Positions 46,347-55,371 of a stretch of 64,000 bases of DNA are shown here, in pieces. The position numbers were made by a program, and so were the translations under genes. The stretch comes from Streptomyces sp. NBC_00234 (GTDB lineage: Bacteria; Actinomycetota; Actinomycetes; Streptomycetales; Streptomycetaceae). Within the stretch, counting starts at the first letter, position 1; each line of letters opens with the position of its first letter. Location: assembly GCF_036195325.1 (NCBI RefSeq), contig NZ_CP108101.1, positions 2,666,001 through 2,730,000 of the forward strand, read 5' to 3'. The notes under the pieces were generated by a model. That model saw only the letters and a list, made by a program, of their open reading frames with translations, ran no database searches and was not told the origin of the DNA.

Positions 46347-47567
46347 TCACCCCCGCTTGACGTTTCCGTCTGCTAGCGGGGAGATCTCGGGTGCGGGCGC
46401 CGCGCTGGGGTCAGTCGTTGCATGGTGCTCACTACCCAGCCTACGCGCAGCGGACCCATTGAGTTCCCGGGGCTCGGCCACCCGCTGATCTCCGACCAGC
46501 GCCCTCCAGGCGTCACGGCGGGCCTGGCGCACGCTTTCGCGCGCCGTGCGCAGCGCGCTTCGCGCCGCGCGTCCCGCCTCGACGGCCGCACGACGGGCGG
46601 GAGCCCAGACCTGGTCCCTCACGAAATGCCCGACCGGCGTACACACCGAGCGATAGGCCCAGGTCACCGGCGCGCCGATCAGATGCCAGGCCAGCCAGGC
46701 CAGGACGCGGCCGACGGCGCGCGAGACGAAGCCGGCGATCCGCCAGGCCACGGCGAGCGCGGCGACGATCTCGCGGCCGACCGGGGTGAGGATCCGCCGG
46801 TACACCCAGGCGACGGGGGCGACGAGCAACGTCATGACCAGCCACACGACAGCGGTCCAGAGACCGATGCCCACGGCGGCGACGCCCCGCGCCAGCAGCT
46901 CGGCCAGCCACACGATGCCGTGGCCGAGCGGGGTCAGCAGCTCCCGGTACACCCACGCCAGCGGACGCACGACCAGATGTGTCACCAGCCAGACGGCGGC
47001 CAGGGCCAGGGGGGTCAGGACGTACCGCCACACGCCGACGACCGGCCAGACGAACAGCGCCATCAGCAACAGGCCGAGCGCGGTGGCGACGGCGCGTCCG
47101 GCCGGCGCGAGCAGCGTGCGGTACACCCATGCGAGCCCGTGCCCGAGCGGGGTGAGGACGGCCGCGTACAGCCATGCCAGCGGGACGACGACGCCGTATC
47201 GGAAGACCGGCACGACGACGTAGCGCCAGAGCCCGACCCAGGGCCAGACGAAGACGGCTGCCGCGAGCCAGAGCAGCGCATGGCCGACAGGGGTGAGCAC
47301 CGCGCCGTACAGCCACACCGCCGGGATCACGACGAGCACGTCGAAGAGCCGGGCCAGCGCCCTGCCGAGCGGGCGCAGCAGGATGCGGTCGGCGGCGCGG
47401 CCACCGGCGACGAGGACGTCCCAGACCATGCGTACGGGAAGGACGAGCACCAGCACCACGATCCGCACCGGGATCCTGATGAGGGTGGTCAGACAGCCCT
47501 CGCCCGGTTCGTACCGCGCGGGCGCCTGGTGCTTTCCGTACGGGTGGGGCTGCGCTTCCTGGTCCAT
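46347..47567 (-). CDS. Repeat-built polytopic membrane protein (406 aa)
   Basis: About ten hydrophobic spans organised as at least five imperfect copies of a unit W-L/V-Y-x-x-L-T-P-V/L-G-H, for example VWLYGAVLTPVGHALLWL, LAWLYAAVLTPLGHGLAWV, LAWVYRELLTPLGHGIVWL, VAWVYRRILTPVGREIV and VTWAYRSVCTPVGHFVRD. Arg residues between units are positive-inside. The C-terminus is basic. The ATG at 47567 lacks a ribosome binding site, because the 3' arm of a hairpin ends 14 nt before it. No known family assigned. Confidence 0.72.
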   Translation of the reverse strand: MDQEAQPHPYGKHQAPARYEPGEGCLTTLIRIPVRIVVLVLVLPVRMVWDVLVAGGRAADRILLRPLGRALARLFDVLVVIPAVWLYGAVLTPVGHALLWLAAAVFVWPWVGLWRYVVVPVFRYGVVVPLAWLYAAVLTPLGHGLAWVYRTLLAPAGRAVATALGLLLMALFVWPVVGVWRYVLTPLALAAVWLVTHLVVRPLAWVYRELLTPLGHGIVWLAELLARGVAAVGIGLWTAVVWLVMTLLVAPVAWVYRRILTPVGREIVAALAVAWRIAGFVSRAVGRVLAWLAWHLIGAPVTWAYRSVCTPVGHFVRDQVWAPARRAAVEAGRAARSALRTARESVRQARRDAWRALVGDQRVAEPRELNGSAARRLGSEHHATTDPSAAPAPEISPLADGNVKRG

Positions 47568-47580
47568 GCCGGGGATGACG

Positions 47581-47618
47581 CGAAGGCCCGGTCCAGGGTT
47601 TCCCGGACCGGGCCTTCG
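47581..47618. terminator. Hairpin between the radical SAM gene and the repeat-built membrane protein gene
   Basis: CGAAGGCCCGGTCC and GGACCGGGCCTTCG pair perfectly over 14 bp, 32 nt after the radical SAM stop and 13 nt before the next start. Confidence 0.75.
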
Positions 47619-47650
47619 TCACCGAGTTGTCACTCGGACGGTGCGTTCGG

Positions 47651-49576
47651 CTACTTCACGACCGTGAGCGGCAGCAGCTTCTTGCCGGTGGGGCCGATCT
47701 GAATACTCGTGTCCATCTGAGGACACACACCACAGTCGAAGCACGGCGTCCAGCGGCAGTCCTCGACCTCGGTCTCGTCGAGCGAGTCCTGCCAGTCCTC
47801 CCAGAGCCAGTCCTTGTCGAGGCCGGAGTCCAGGTGGTCCCAGGGCAGGACCTCCTCGTACGTCCGCTCCCGGGTGGTGTACCAGTCGACGTCGACGCCG
47901 AAGTCGGGCAGCGCCTTCTCGGCGCTCTTCATCCACAGGTCGTAGCTGAAGTGCTCGCGCCAACCGTCGAAACGGCCGCCGGCCTCGTAGACCGCGCGGA
48001 TGACGGAGCCGACCCGGCGGTCGCCGCGGGAGAGGAGGCCCTCGACGATGCCCGGCTTGCCGTCGTGGTAGCGGAAACCGATCGAGCGGCCGTACTTCTT
48101 GTCGTCGCGGATCTTGTCCCGGAGCTTCTTCAGCCGGGCGTCGGTCTCCTCGGCGCTGAGCTGCGGGGCCCACTGGAACGGGGTGTGCGGCTTGGGTACG
48201 AAGCCGCCGATGGAGACGGTGCAGCGGATGTCGTTCTGGCCGGACACCTCGCGGCCCTTGGCGATCACCTTGACCGCCATGTCGCCGATCTGGAGGACGT
48301 CCTCGTCGGTCTCGGTGGGCAGGCCGCACATGAAGTACAGCTTCACCTGACGCCAGCCGTTGCCGTACGCGGTGGAGACCGTACGGATCAGGTCCTCCTC
48401 CGAGACCATCTTGTTGATGACCTTGCGCATGCGCTCGGATCCGCCCTCGGGGGCGAACGTGAGACCGGAGCGGCGGCCGTTGCGGGTCAGCTCGTTGGCC
48501 AGGTCGACGTTGAAGGCGTCGACGCGGGTCGAGGGCAGCGAGAGGCCGATCTTGTCCTCGGTGTACCGGTCGGCGAGGCCCTTGGCGATCTCACCGATCT
48601 CGGTGTGGTCCGCGGAGGAGAGCGAGAGCAGGCCGACCTCTTCGAAGCCGGTCGCCTTGAGGCCCTTCTCGACCATCTCGCCGATGCCGGTGATGCTTCG
48701 CTCCCGCACGGGGCGCGTGATCATGCCGGCCTGGCAGAAACGGCAGCCGCGGGTGCAGCCGCGGAAGATCTCGACGGACATCCGCTCGTGGACGGTCTCC
48801 GCGAGGGGGACGAGGGGCTGCTTCGGGTACGGCCATTCGTCGAGGTCCATGACGGTGTGCTTGGACACCCGCCACGGCACGCCGGACTTGTTGGGCACGA
48901 CGCGGCCGATGCGGCCGTCGGGGAGGTACTCGACGTCGTAGAAGCGGGGTACGTAGACACCGCCGGTCTTCGAGAGGCGGAACAGCACCTCGTCACGGCC
49001 GCCGGGACGGCCCTCCGCCTTCCAGGCGCGGACGATCTCGGTGATCTCCAGGACCGCCTGCTCGCCGTCGCCGATGACCGCGCAGTCGATGAAGTCCGCG
49101 ATCGGCTCGGGGTTGAAGGCCGCGTGGCCGCCCGCGAGGACGATCGGGTCGTCGACCGTACGGTCCTTGGACTCCAGCGGGATGCCCGCGAGGTCCAGGG
49201 CGGTGAGCATGTTGGTGTAGCCGAGCTCGGTGGAGAAGCTCAGCCCGAAGACGTCGAAGGCGCCGACGGGGCGGTGGCTGTCCACGGTGAACTGCGGCAC
49301 CTTGTGCTCGCGCATCAGCTCTTCGAGGTCCGGCCAGACGCTGTACGTGCGCTCGGCGAGGACGCCTTCGCGCTCGTTGAGCACCTCGTACAGGATCATG
49401 ACGCCCTGGTTGGGGAGCCCGACCTCGTAGGCGTCCGGGTACATCAGGGCCCAGCGGACGTCGCATTCGTCCCACGGCTTGACGGTGGAGTTGAGCTCAC
49501 CGCCGACGTACTGGATGGGCTTCTGCACATGCGGGAGCAGAGCTTCGAGCTGTGGGAAGACCGACTCGGCAGACAT
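47651..49576 (-). CDS. TIGR03960-type B12-binding-like radical SAM protein
   Basis: A 641-residue protein with an N-terminal Rossmann/B12-like region (DVRWALMYPDAYEVGLPNQG, ELGYTNMLTALDLAGIPL) and a radical SAM core with C-T-R-G-C-R-F-C for the [4Fe-4S] cluster (near residue 275). SAM-binding elements include FAPEGGSERMRK and KLYFMCGLPTETDEDV. A C-terminal Cys cluster (C-R-W-T-P-C-F-D-C-G-V-C) could hold an extra cluster. Its DUF2344 partner is encoded two genes downstream. Substrate unknown. AAGG upstream supports the ATG. Confidence 0.9.
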   Translation of the reverse strand: MSAESVFPQLEALLPHVQKPIQYVGGELNSTVKPWDECDVRWALMYPDAYEVGLPNQGVMILYEVLNEREGVLAERTYSVWPDLEELMREHKVPQFTVDSHRPVGAFDVFGLSFSTELGYTNMLTALDLAGIPLESKDRTVDDPIVLAGGHAAFNPEPIADFIDCAVIGDGEQAVLEITEIVRAWKAEGRPGGRDEVLFRLSKTGGVYVPRFYDVEYLPDGRIGRVVPNKSGVPWRVSKHTVMDLDEWPYPKQPLVPLAETVHERMSVEIFRGCTRGCRFCQAGMITRPVRERSITGIGEMVEKGLKATGFEEVGLLSLSSADHTEIGEIAKGLADRYTEDKIGLSLPSTRVDAFNVDLANELTRNGRRSGLTFAPEGGSERMRKVINKMVSEEDLIRTVSTAYGNGWRQVKLYFMCGLPTETDEDVLQIGDMAVKVIAKGREVSGQNDIRCTVSIGGFVPKPHTPFQWAPQLSAEETDARLKKLRDKIRDDKKYGRSIGFRYHDGKPGIVEGLLSRGDRRVGSVIRAVYEAGGRFDGWREHFSYDLWMKSAEKALPDFGVDVDWYTTRERTYEEVLPWDHLDSGLDKDWLWEDWQDSLDETEVEDCRWTPCFDCGVCPQMDTSIQIGPTGKKLLPLTVVK

Positions 49577-49627
49577 CTGGGGACCTTCGTGAGCTGGCAG
49601 GGGTGACCATCCAGCGTACCCCGGTGC

Positions 49628-51172
49628 TCAGCCCTTCAATGCCGACCGCACGTCGGGCTCCGAGGCCCTGGCCCAGACTCCCGGCAGTTCGCGCTCCTTC
49701 TCGGCCGCGGTCGCCTGCTCCTGTCCGTACAGCAGTCCCCAGGTGAACGAGGGCTCCCCCGCCGCGTGTGCCTGGATCGCCAGGGCCCGCAGGGCGTCGC
49801 GGGCGACCACACTGTCCTGGTGCTCGCCGAGGACCTTCTGCACCGCCTTCATCCGCTTGGCGAACCGCTTGGCGGCCTTGCCGAGCGCGGGCCGTGCCGC
49901 TTCACCCGCGTACCGCGCGCGCTTCGCGGCCTTGCGGGCCTCGTGCATCGCCAGGTCGCGGTCCCGGCCCGGGGGCTGCTCCAGGGCGTGTCCGACGCGG
50001 GTCGCGAGGCGTTCGTAGTCCTTCAGTACGGCGCGGGGCAGCGCGTCCCGCGGCGGCTTGGCGGCAGCGGGACGCAGGGGCGGGGCGGCGAGGAGGGCGT
50101 CGAGGCTCTCCAGGAGGGACAGGTAGCGCTTCCCGTCGAGTACGGCCACGATGCGGCGCCTGGAGCCGGTGCGTCTGGCGACCGACCAGAGGCGCAGCCG
50201 GCTCCTGACGGGGCCGAGGAGAAGGGTGCGGGACAGGTCGGCGGTGGCGGCGTGGAAGCGGGCGTCGAGGACTTCCTGATCGCGGTCGACTCCGAGTTCG
50301 GCGGCCAGCCACTTCAGCTCCTCGCCGACGGGGTCGGTGACCGTCCGGTCGAGGATCTTCCGGTAGGTCTTGAAGGCGCTGCGCAGCCGGCGGGTGGCCA
50401 CGCGCATCTGGTGCACGGAGTCGGGAAGGTCGCGGCGCACGGCGGGGTCGAGGGTGATGACGGCCTCGACCTGTTCCCGTACGTAGTCCAGGACGTGGTC
50501 GCCCGCTGTCGGGGGCGGCGGCTTCCGTTTCTTCTTCGCCGGGCGCTGTGCGGGTCCGGCCGGCCGGACGCCCGTCTCGGTGAGTGCCCTGGCCAGTTTG
50601 GAGGCCGAGGCGGAGGGCTTCACGCCGGCCTTGCGGAGCCGTCGCTCGACGGCGTCGAGGAAGGCCGGGTCGCCGTCGTCGGCGAGTTCGACCTCGATCT
50701 CGGTCCACACGGCGGTGGGGCCGCCGCCCTCCTCGGTGAGCCGTTGGGCGAGGACCTCGTCGATGCTCAGCTCGGCCAGGAAGGTGCCGCCCTCGTCGAC
50801 GAGGTGGTGGACGTCGCGGGCGGAGAGCAGCCGGACGACGGGGGTCACGTCCTCGTCCCGGACCCTGGAGCGGAGCAGTCCGGCGAGGCTGTGGGGCAGG
50901 GTGTCGGCGAGGGGGGCCCGGATCTCGTCGCGGATGCCGGAGGAGACGGGGAACTTGAGGTGCCAGCCCTCGTCGGCCCCGCCGGTCCTGCGTCGCAGGG
51001 TGAGGGAGTCGGCCGCGAGACGGAGGTCCGCGGTGTCGTAGTAGACGGCGTCGAGCTCGGTGACGCCGTGGTGGGTGACGGCCGAGACCCCGGCCACCTT
51101 GGTCAGGTCGGGCAGCCGGGTGTCGGGAGTCGCTTCGTACTTCCGCTCGATCTCACGCTTCGAGTCCGCCAT
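49628..51172 (-). CDS. CYTH-CHAD domain protein
   Basis: A 514-residue protein. Residues 1-200 are a CYTH domain (REIERKYEATPD with the E-x-E-x-K signature, LTLRRRTGG, WTEIEVEL), whose members hydrolyse triphosphates with metal ions. A basic Pro-rich linker follows, then a CHAD domain at about 225-500 (QMRVATRRLRSAFKTYRKIL, HEARKAAKRARY), Arg/Lys-rich helices that bind polyphosphate. A role in polyphosphate or triphosphate handling is likely. TAGATT ends 6 nt before the ATG, suggesting a leaderless mRNA. Confidence 0.9.
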   Translation of the reverse strand: MADSKREIERKYEATPDTRLPDLTKVAGVSAVTHHGVTELDAVYYDTADLRLAADSLTLRRRTGGADEGWHLKFPVSSGIRDEIRAPLADTLPHSLAGLLRSRVRDEDVTPVVRLLSARDVHHLVDEGGTFLAELSIDEVLAQRLTEEGGGPTAVWTEIEVELADDGDPAFLDAVERRLRKAGVKPSASASKLARALTETGVRPAGPAQRPAKKKRKPPPPTAGDHVLDYVREQVEAVITLDPAVRRDLPDSVHQMRVATRRLRSAFKTYRKILDRTVTDPVGEELKWLAAELGVDRDQEVLDARFHAATADLSRTLLLGPVRSRLRLWSVARRTGSRRRIVAVLDGKRYLSLLESLDALLAAPPLRPAAAKPPRDALPRAVLKDYERLATRVGHALEQPPGRDRDLAMHEARKAAKRARYAGEAARPALGKAAKRFAKRMKAVQKVLGEHQDSVVARDALRALAIQAHAAGEPSFTWGLLYGQEQATAAEKERELPGVWARASEPDVRSALKG

Positions 51173-51178
51173 GTACCG

Positions 51179-51184
51179 AATCTA
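51179..51184 (-). promoter_or_regulatory. Candidate -10 box giving a leaderless CYTH-CHAD mRNA
   Basis: TAGATT on the minus strand ends 6 nt before the ATG, with no ribosome binding site between. A -35 was not recognised. Confidence 0.35.
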
Positions 51185-51233
51185 GACGCGTTGTACGCAG
51201 ATGGGCAGGGGGCGGCGGGCGATCGGCCGTGGT

Positions 51234-52424
51234 TCAGGCGGTCATCGGCCGCTGGACGCGGATCGACTGGAGCAGTCCGACCGCGACCCAGACGGCGAAC
51301 ATCGATGATCCTCCGTACGAGACGAACGGCAGCGGCAGTCCGGCCACGGGCATGATGCCGAGCGTCATGCCGATGTTCTCGAAGGACTGGAAGGCGAACC
51401 AGGCGATGATCCCGGCGGCGACGACCGTGCCGTACAGCTCGGTGGTCTCGCGGGCGATCCGGCAGGCGCGCCACAGGACGACGCCGAGCAGGACAATGAT
51501 CATTCCTGCGCCGAGGAAGCCCAGTTCCTCTCCCGCGACGGTGAAGACGAAGTCGGTCTGCTGCTCGGGGACGAACTGGCCGGTGGTCTGGGAGCCCTTG
51601 AAGAGGCCGGTCCCGGCGAGGCCGCCGGAGCCGATCGCGATGCGGGCCTGGTTGGTGTTGTAGCCGACGCCGGCCGGGTCCAGGGCCGGGTTGGCGAAGG
51701 CCGCGAACCGGGCGATCTGATAGTCGTCGAGGAGCCCGAGCTGCCAGATCGACACGGCGCCGGCGGTGCCCGCGCCGAGCAGTCCGAAGACCCAGCGGTT
51801 GGACGCGCCGGATGCGAGGAGCACGCCGAGGACGATGACGGCCATGACCATGACGGAGCCGAGGTCGGGCATCAGCATGACGACCGCTATCGGGATGAGC
51901 GCCAGGCCGAGGGATTTGGCGACGGTCCGGTGGTCGGGGTGCAGTTGGTCGCCCGCGTCGACTCGGGCGGCGAGCAGCATCGCCATGCCGAGGATGATCG
52001 TGATCTTGGTGAACTCGGAGGGCTGTAGGGAGAAGCCGCCGGGAAGGAGGATCCAGGCGTGCGCGCCGTTGACGGTCGCGCCGAGCGGCGTGAGGACCGC
52101 CAGGACCAGGACCACCGAGAGGCCGTACAGGACCGGGACGGCGCCGCGCAGGGTGCGGTGGCCGAGCCAGATGGTGCCGATCATCAGGGCGACGCCGATG
52201 CCGGTGTTGAGGGCGTGCCGGAAGAGGAAGTAGTACGGGTCGCCGTGCGTGAGCGTGTCCCGGTTGCGGGTCGCCGACCAGACGAGCAGCGCCCCCATGA
52301 ACGAGAGCGCGAGCGCCGAGCCGAGCAGCGGCCAGTCGAGCCGCCGTACGAGGGAGTCGCGGGCGGTGAGCCGGGCCCAGGAGGAGCGCTCGGGGGCGTA
52401 CCGGGAGACGGAGAAGCCGGCCAT
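51234..52424 (-). CDS. rodA: Rod-shape-determining protein RodA (SEDS glycosyltransferase)
   Basis: A 396-residue polytopic SEDS-family protein with about ten spans. Conserved blocks include NGAHAWILLPGGFSLQPSEFTKI, whose DAWI-like and QPSE segments are hallmarks, and VGYNTNQARIAIGSGGLAGTGLFKGSQT. Polymerises peptidoglycan with the transpeptidase encoded just upstream. Its ATG overlaps the mrdA stop (TGATG), so the pair is coupled. In Streptomyces the cluster serves spore-wall synthesis more than hyphal growth. Confidence 0.96.
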   Translation of the reverse strand: MAGFSVSRYAPERSSWARLTARDSLVRRLDWPLLGSALALSFMGALLVWSATRNRDTLTHGDPYYFLFRHALNTGIGVALMIGTIWLGHRTLRGAVPVLYGLSVVLVLAVLTPLGATVNGAHAWILLPGGFSLQPSEFTKITIILGMAMLLAARVDAGDQLHPDHRTVAKSLGLALIPIAVVMLMPDLGSVMVMAVIVLGVLLASGASNRWVFGLLGAGTAGAVSIWQLGLLDDYQIARFAAFANPALDPAGVGYNTNQARIAIGSGGLAGTGLFKGSQTTGQFVPEQQTDFVFTVAGEELGFLGAGMIIVLLGVVLWRACRIARETTELYGTVVAAGIIAWFAFQSFENIGMTLGIMPVAGLPLPFVSYGGSSMFAVWVAVGLLQSIRVQRPMTA

Positions 52425-54595
52425 CAGTCCCGCCTTCCCGGGGCTCCGGCGAGTGCCTGCTGTACCTCTTCCACGGGCTTCTGCGAGTCCGGGTCGTAGG
52501 GCTTGATCTTGGGCGCGTCGATGGAGCCGTCGGCCTGGATCTTGGGCAGGGCCTTCTGCGGCTGTGGCAGGAATGCCTTCTTCAGATCCTGCTTGCCGGC
52601 GGAGTCGAGGCCGTAGAGCGCGTTGTAGATGTTGCGCACGGCGGGCCCGGAGGCACCGGAGCCCGTACCGCCCTGGGAGATCGTCATGACGATCGAGTAG
52701 TCCTTGGTGTACGTGGCGAACCAGGAGGTCGTCTGCTTGCCGTAGACCTCGGCCGTGCCCGTCTTGGCGTGCATCGGGATCTTGTCCTGGGGCCAGCCGC
52801 CGAATCGCCAGGCGGCGCTGCCCCGGGTCGCGACACCCGCGAGGGCTTCGTCTATTTCGTCGCGCGTGTCTCCCTTGAAGGGGAGCTTGCCGTGCGAGGT
52901 CGGCTTGATCTCCTGGACGGTCTTGCCGTCGCCGCTGACGATGGCCTTGCCGACGGTCGGGTCGTAGAGCGTGCCGCCGTTGGAGATGGCCGCGTAGATG
53001 GTCGCCATCTGGATCGGGGTGACGAGGGTGTCTCCCTGGCCGATCGAGTAGTTGACGGAGTCACCGGCGCGCATCTTGTCGCCTTCGAGGCAGTTCTCGT
53101 ACGCGATCATCTCGACGTACGTGCCGTTCTTCTTGCCCTGCTTGCACCAGCCGTCCTTGTTCAGCCGGAAGAAGTTCTCCTTCCACTGGCGGTCGGGGAC
53201 GCGGCCGGTGACCTCGTTGGGGAGGTCGATGCCGGTCTCCTTGCCGAGACCGAACTGATGGGCCGTCTTGTAGAACCAGTCGTTGGCCTTCTTCTTCGGC
53301 TGGGTGCCGCCGTCGCGCTGCCATTCCTTGTGGGCGAGGCCGTAGTAGACGGTGTCGCAGGAGACCTCGAGCGCGCGGCCGATGGTGATGCTGCCGTAGC
53401 CCTGGGACTCGAAGTTCTTGAAGGTCTGCCCGCCGATGGAGTACGAGCTGGGGCAGGGGTAGTTGCCGTCGAAGGGGTATCCGGCGTTGACCGCGGCGGT
53501 GGAGGAGACGACCTTGAAGATGGATCCGGGGGCGGCCTGGCCCTGGATGGCGCGGTTCAGCAGCGGGAAGTTGGAGTTCTTCCCGGTGAGCTTGGCGTAG
53601 TCCTTGCCGGAGATGCCGCCGACCCAGGCGTTGGGGTCGTACGTGGGGAGGGAGGCCATCGAGACGATGCGGCCGGTCTTGGACTCCATGACGACGACGG
53701 CGCCGGAGTCGGCCTTGTAGAGCTCGTTGGTGTTGCGGTCCATCTCCTTGCGGGCCGTCTCCATGGCCTTGTTCAGCTCGTACTCGGCGACGGCCTGGAC
53801 CCGTGCGTCGATCGAGGTGACGACGCTCGCGCCGGGCTCCGCCTTGTCGTTCTCGGCCTCCCCGATGACGCGGCCGAGGTTGTCGACCTCGTAGCGGGTG
53901 ACGCCGGCCTTGCCCCGCAGTTCCTTGTCGTACGTGCGCTCCAGGCCGGAGCGGCCGACCTGGTCGGAGCGGAGGTACGGGGAGTCGCTGTCCTGGGCCT
54001 TGGTGATCTCTTCGTCGGTGACCGGCGAGAGGTAGCCGAGGACCTGGGCGGTGTTGGCCTTGCCGGGTGCGGCGTAGCGGCGTACGGCGGTGGGTTCGGC
54101 GGTGATGCCGGGGAAGTCCTCCGCGCGCTCACGGATCTGGAGGGCCTGCTGGGTGGTGGCCTCGTCCGTCACCGGGATGGGCTGGTAGGGCGAGCCGTTC
54201 CAGCAGGGCTGCGGGGTCTCGGAGTCGCAGAGCCGGACCTTGTCGAGGACGTCCTTGGGCTTCATGTCCAGGACTTCGGCGAGCCGGGTGAGGACACCGA
54301 CGCCGTCGTCCTTCGCCTTCATCAGCTCGGTCCGGCTGGCGGAGACGACGAGGCGGGTCTCGTTGTCGGCGAGGGGTACGCCCCGCGCGTCGAGGATGGC
54401 GCCGCGGACCGCGGGCTGGACGACCTGCTGGACGTGGTTGTTCTTGGCTTCGTCGGTGTACTCCTGGCCGTTGCGGATCTGGAGGTACCAGAGACGGCCG
54501 CCGAGCGTCAGCAGCAGGGAGAAGACGAGGACCTGAATGACGATGAGGCGGATCTGGACCCGCTGGGTCCGTCCCGTCTCGGGAATGTTGCTCAC
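52424..54595 (-). CDS. mrdA: Penicillin-binding protein 2 (mreBCD-rodA cluster transpeptidase)
   Basis: A 723-residue class B PBP. One N-terminal span (VLVFSLLLTLGGRLWYLQI), a dimerisation region, then the transpeptidase domain with SxxK in PGSIFKVVSS (catalytic Ser), SxN in SVNYSIGQGD and KTGTAEV. Cross-links peptidoglycan in the periplasm-like space with RodA. GTG 54595 is the start; the region upstream contains a 17-nt direct repeat. The C-terminal tail is Pro/Lys-rich. Confidence 0.96.
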   Translation of the reverse strand: MSNIPETGRTQRVQIRLIVIQVLVFSLLLTLGGRLWYLQIRNGQEYTDEAKNNHVQQVVQPAVRGAILDARGVPLADNETRLVVSASRTELMKAKDDGVGVLTRLAEVLDMKPKDVLDKVRLCDSETPQPCWNGSPYQPIPVTDEATTQQALQIRERAEDFPGITAEPTAVRRYAAPGKANTAQVLGYLSPVTDEEITKAQDSDSPYLRSDQVGRSGLERTYDKELRGKAGVTRYEVDNLGRVIGEAENDKAEPGASVVTSIDARVQAVAEYELNKAMETARKEMDRNTNELYKADSGAVVVMESKTGRIVSMASLPTYDPNAWVGGISGKDYAKLTGKNSNFPLLNRAIQGQAAPGSIFKVVSSTAAVNAGYPFDGNYPCPSSYSIGGQTFKNFESQGYGSITIGRALEVSCDTVYYGLAHKEWQRDGGTQPKKKANDWFYKTAHQFGLGKETGIDLPNEVTGRVPDRQWKENFFRLNKDGWCKQGKKNGTYVEMIAYENCLEGDKMRAGDSVNYSIGQGDTLVTPIQMATIYAAISNGGTLYDPTVGKAIVSGDGKTVQEIKPTSHGKLPFKGDTRDEIDEALAGVATRGSAAWRFGGWPQDKIPMHAKTGTAEVYGKQTTSWFATYTKDYSIVMTISQGGTGSGASGPAVRNIYNALYGLDSAGKQDLKKAFLPQPQKALPKIQADGSIDAPKIKPYDPDSQKPVEEVQQALAGAPGRRD

Positions 54596-54672
54596 GCGGC
54601 GCCCCCGTGGGTGGTCCGGCCGGGGGTTCGGGGGTTGTCCCCCGGGAAGAACGGCCTCACGCGGCGCCCCCG
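54591..54672. repeat. 17-nt direct repeat around the mrdA start
   Basis: CTCACGCGGCGCCCCCG occurs at 54591-54607, overlapping the mrdA GTG, and again at 54656-54672 in the mreD-mrdA gap, 65 bp apart. Confidence 0.7.
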
Positions 54673-54697
54673 GTGGTGAACAGGTACTGGTCCGGCC

Positions 54698-55360
54698 TCA
54701 CAGTCGTTTGACCCCCTTGATCCTTCCTGCGCGTGCGGCGCGGTTTCGGGCGGCCTTGACGCGCAGTCCGCCCCTCTGGCTGCCGATCCGCAGCCCGGTG
54801 CCCGAGGAGAGCCAGCCCGCGGCGACGTCGCCGCCGCTCGAGCTCTCGGCGAGCGGGTCGTTCTCGGTACGTCTGGCGAGCGCCATGATCAGCGGCACGG
54901 TGAACGGCGCGAGGAGCAGGTCGTAGACCGCGGCGGTGAACAGCAGGCTGCCCAGGCCGACATGGCGGGCGGCCGTGTCACCGACGAGGGCGCCGACGCC
55001 CGCGTACAGCAGGGTCGATCCGACGGCCGCGGCGACGACGACGGCCATCGGGACGAACGCCGACTTGAGCTGCCCGTTCTCCGGCCTGGCCAGGCCCACG
55101 AGGTAGCCGATGACGCAGAGCACGAGGGCGTAGCGCCCGGCGGCGTGGTCGGCGGGGGGTGCCAGGTCGGCGAGGAGGCCCGCTCCGAAGCCGATGAGGG
55201 CGCCGCTGACGTGTCCGTAGACGAGGGCGAGGGCGACCACGACGAGCAGCAGCAGGTCGGGGACGGCGCCGGGGAGCTGGAGCCGGGCGAGTACGGAGAC
55301 CTGGACGACGAGGGCGACCACGACCAGGGCGACGGAGAGCAGTGTCCGGTTGAGTCGCAT
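54698..55360 (-). CDS. mreD: Rod-shape-determining protein MreD
   Basis: ATG 55360 (MRLNRTLLSVAL) gives 220 residues with about five hydrophobic spans and a basic C-terminal extension rich in Arg (QRGGLRVKAARNRAARAGRIKG), typical of actinobacterial MreD. It begins 11 nt downstream of the mreC stop; the AGGAG near that stop may serve as its ribosome binding site. It links MreC and RodA/PBP in the membrane. Confidence 0.9.
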   Translation of the reverse strand: MRLNRTLLSVALVVVALVVQVSVLARLQLPGAVPDLLLLVVVALALVYGHVSGALIGFGAGLLADLAPPADHAAGRYALVLCVIGYLVGLARPENGQLKSAFVPMAVVVAAAVGSTLLYAGVGALVGDTAARHVGLGSLLFTAAVYDLLLAPFTVPLIMALARRTENDPLAESSSGGDVAAGWLSSGTGLRIGSQRGGLRVKAARNRAARAGRIKGVKRL

Positions 55361-55371
55361 GGGGATCAGCT

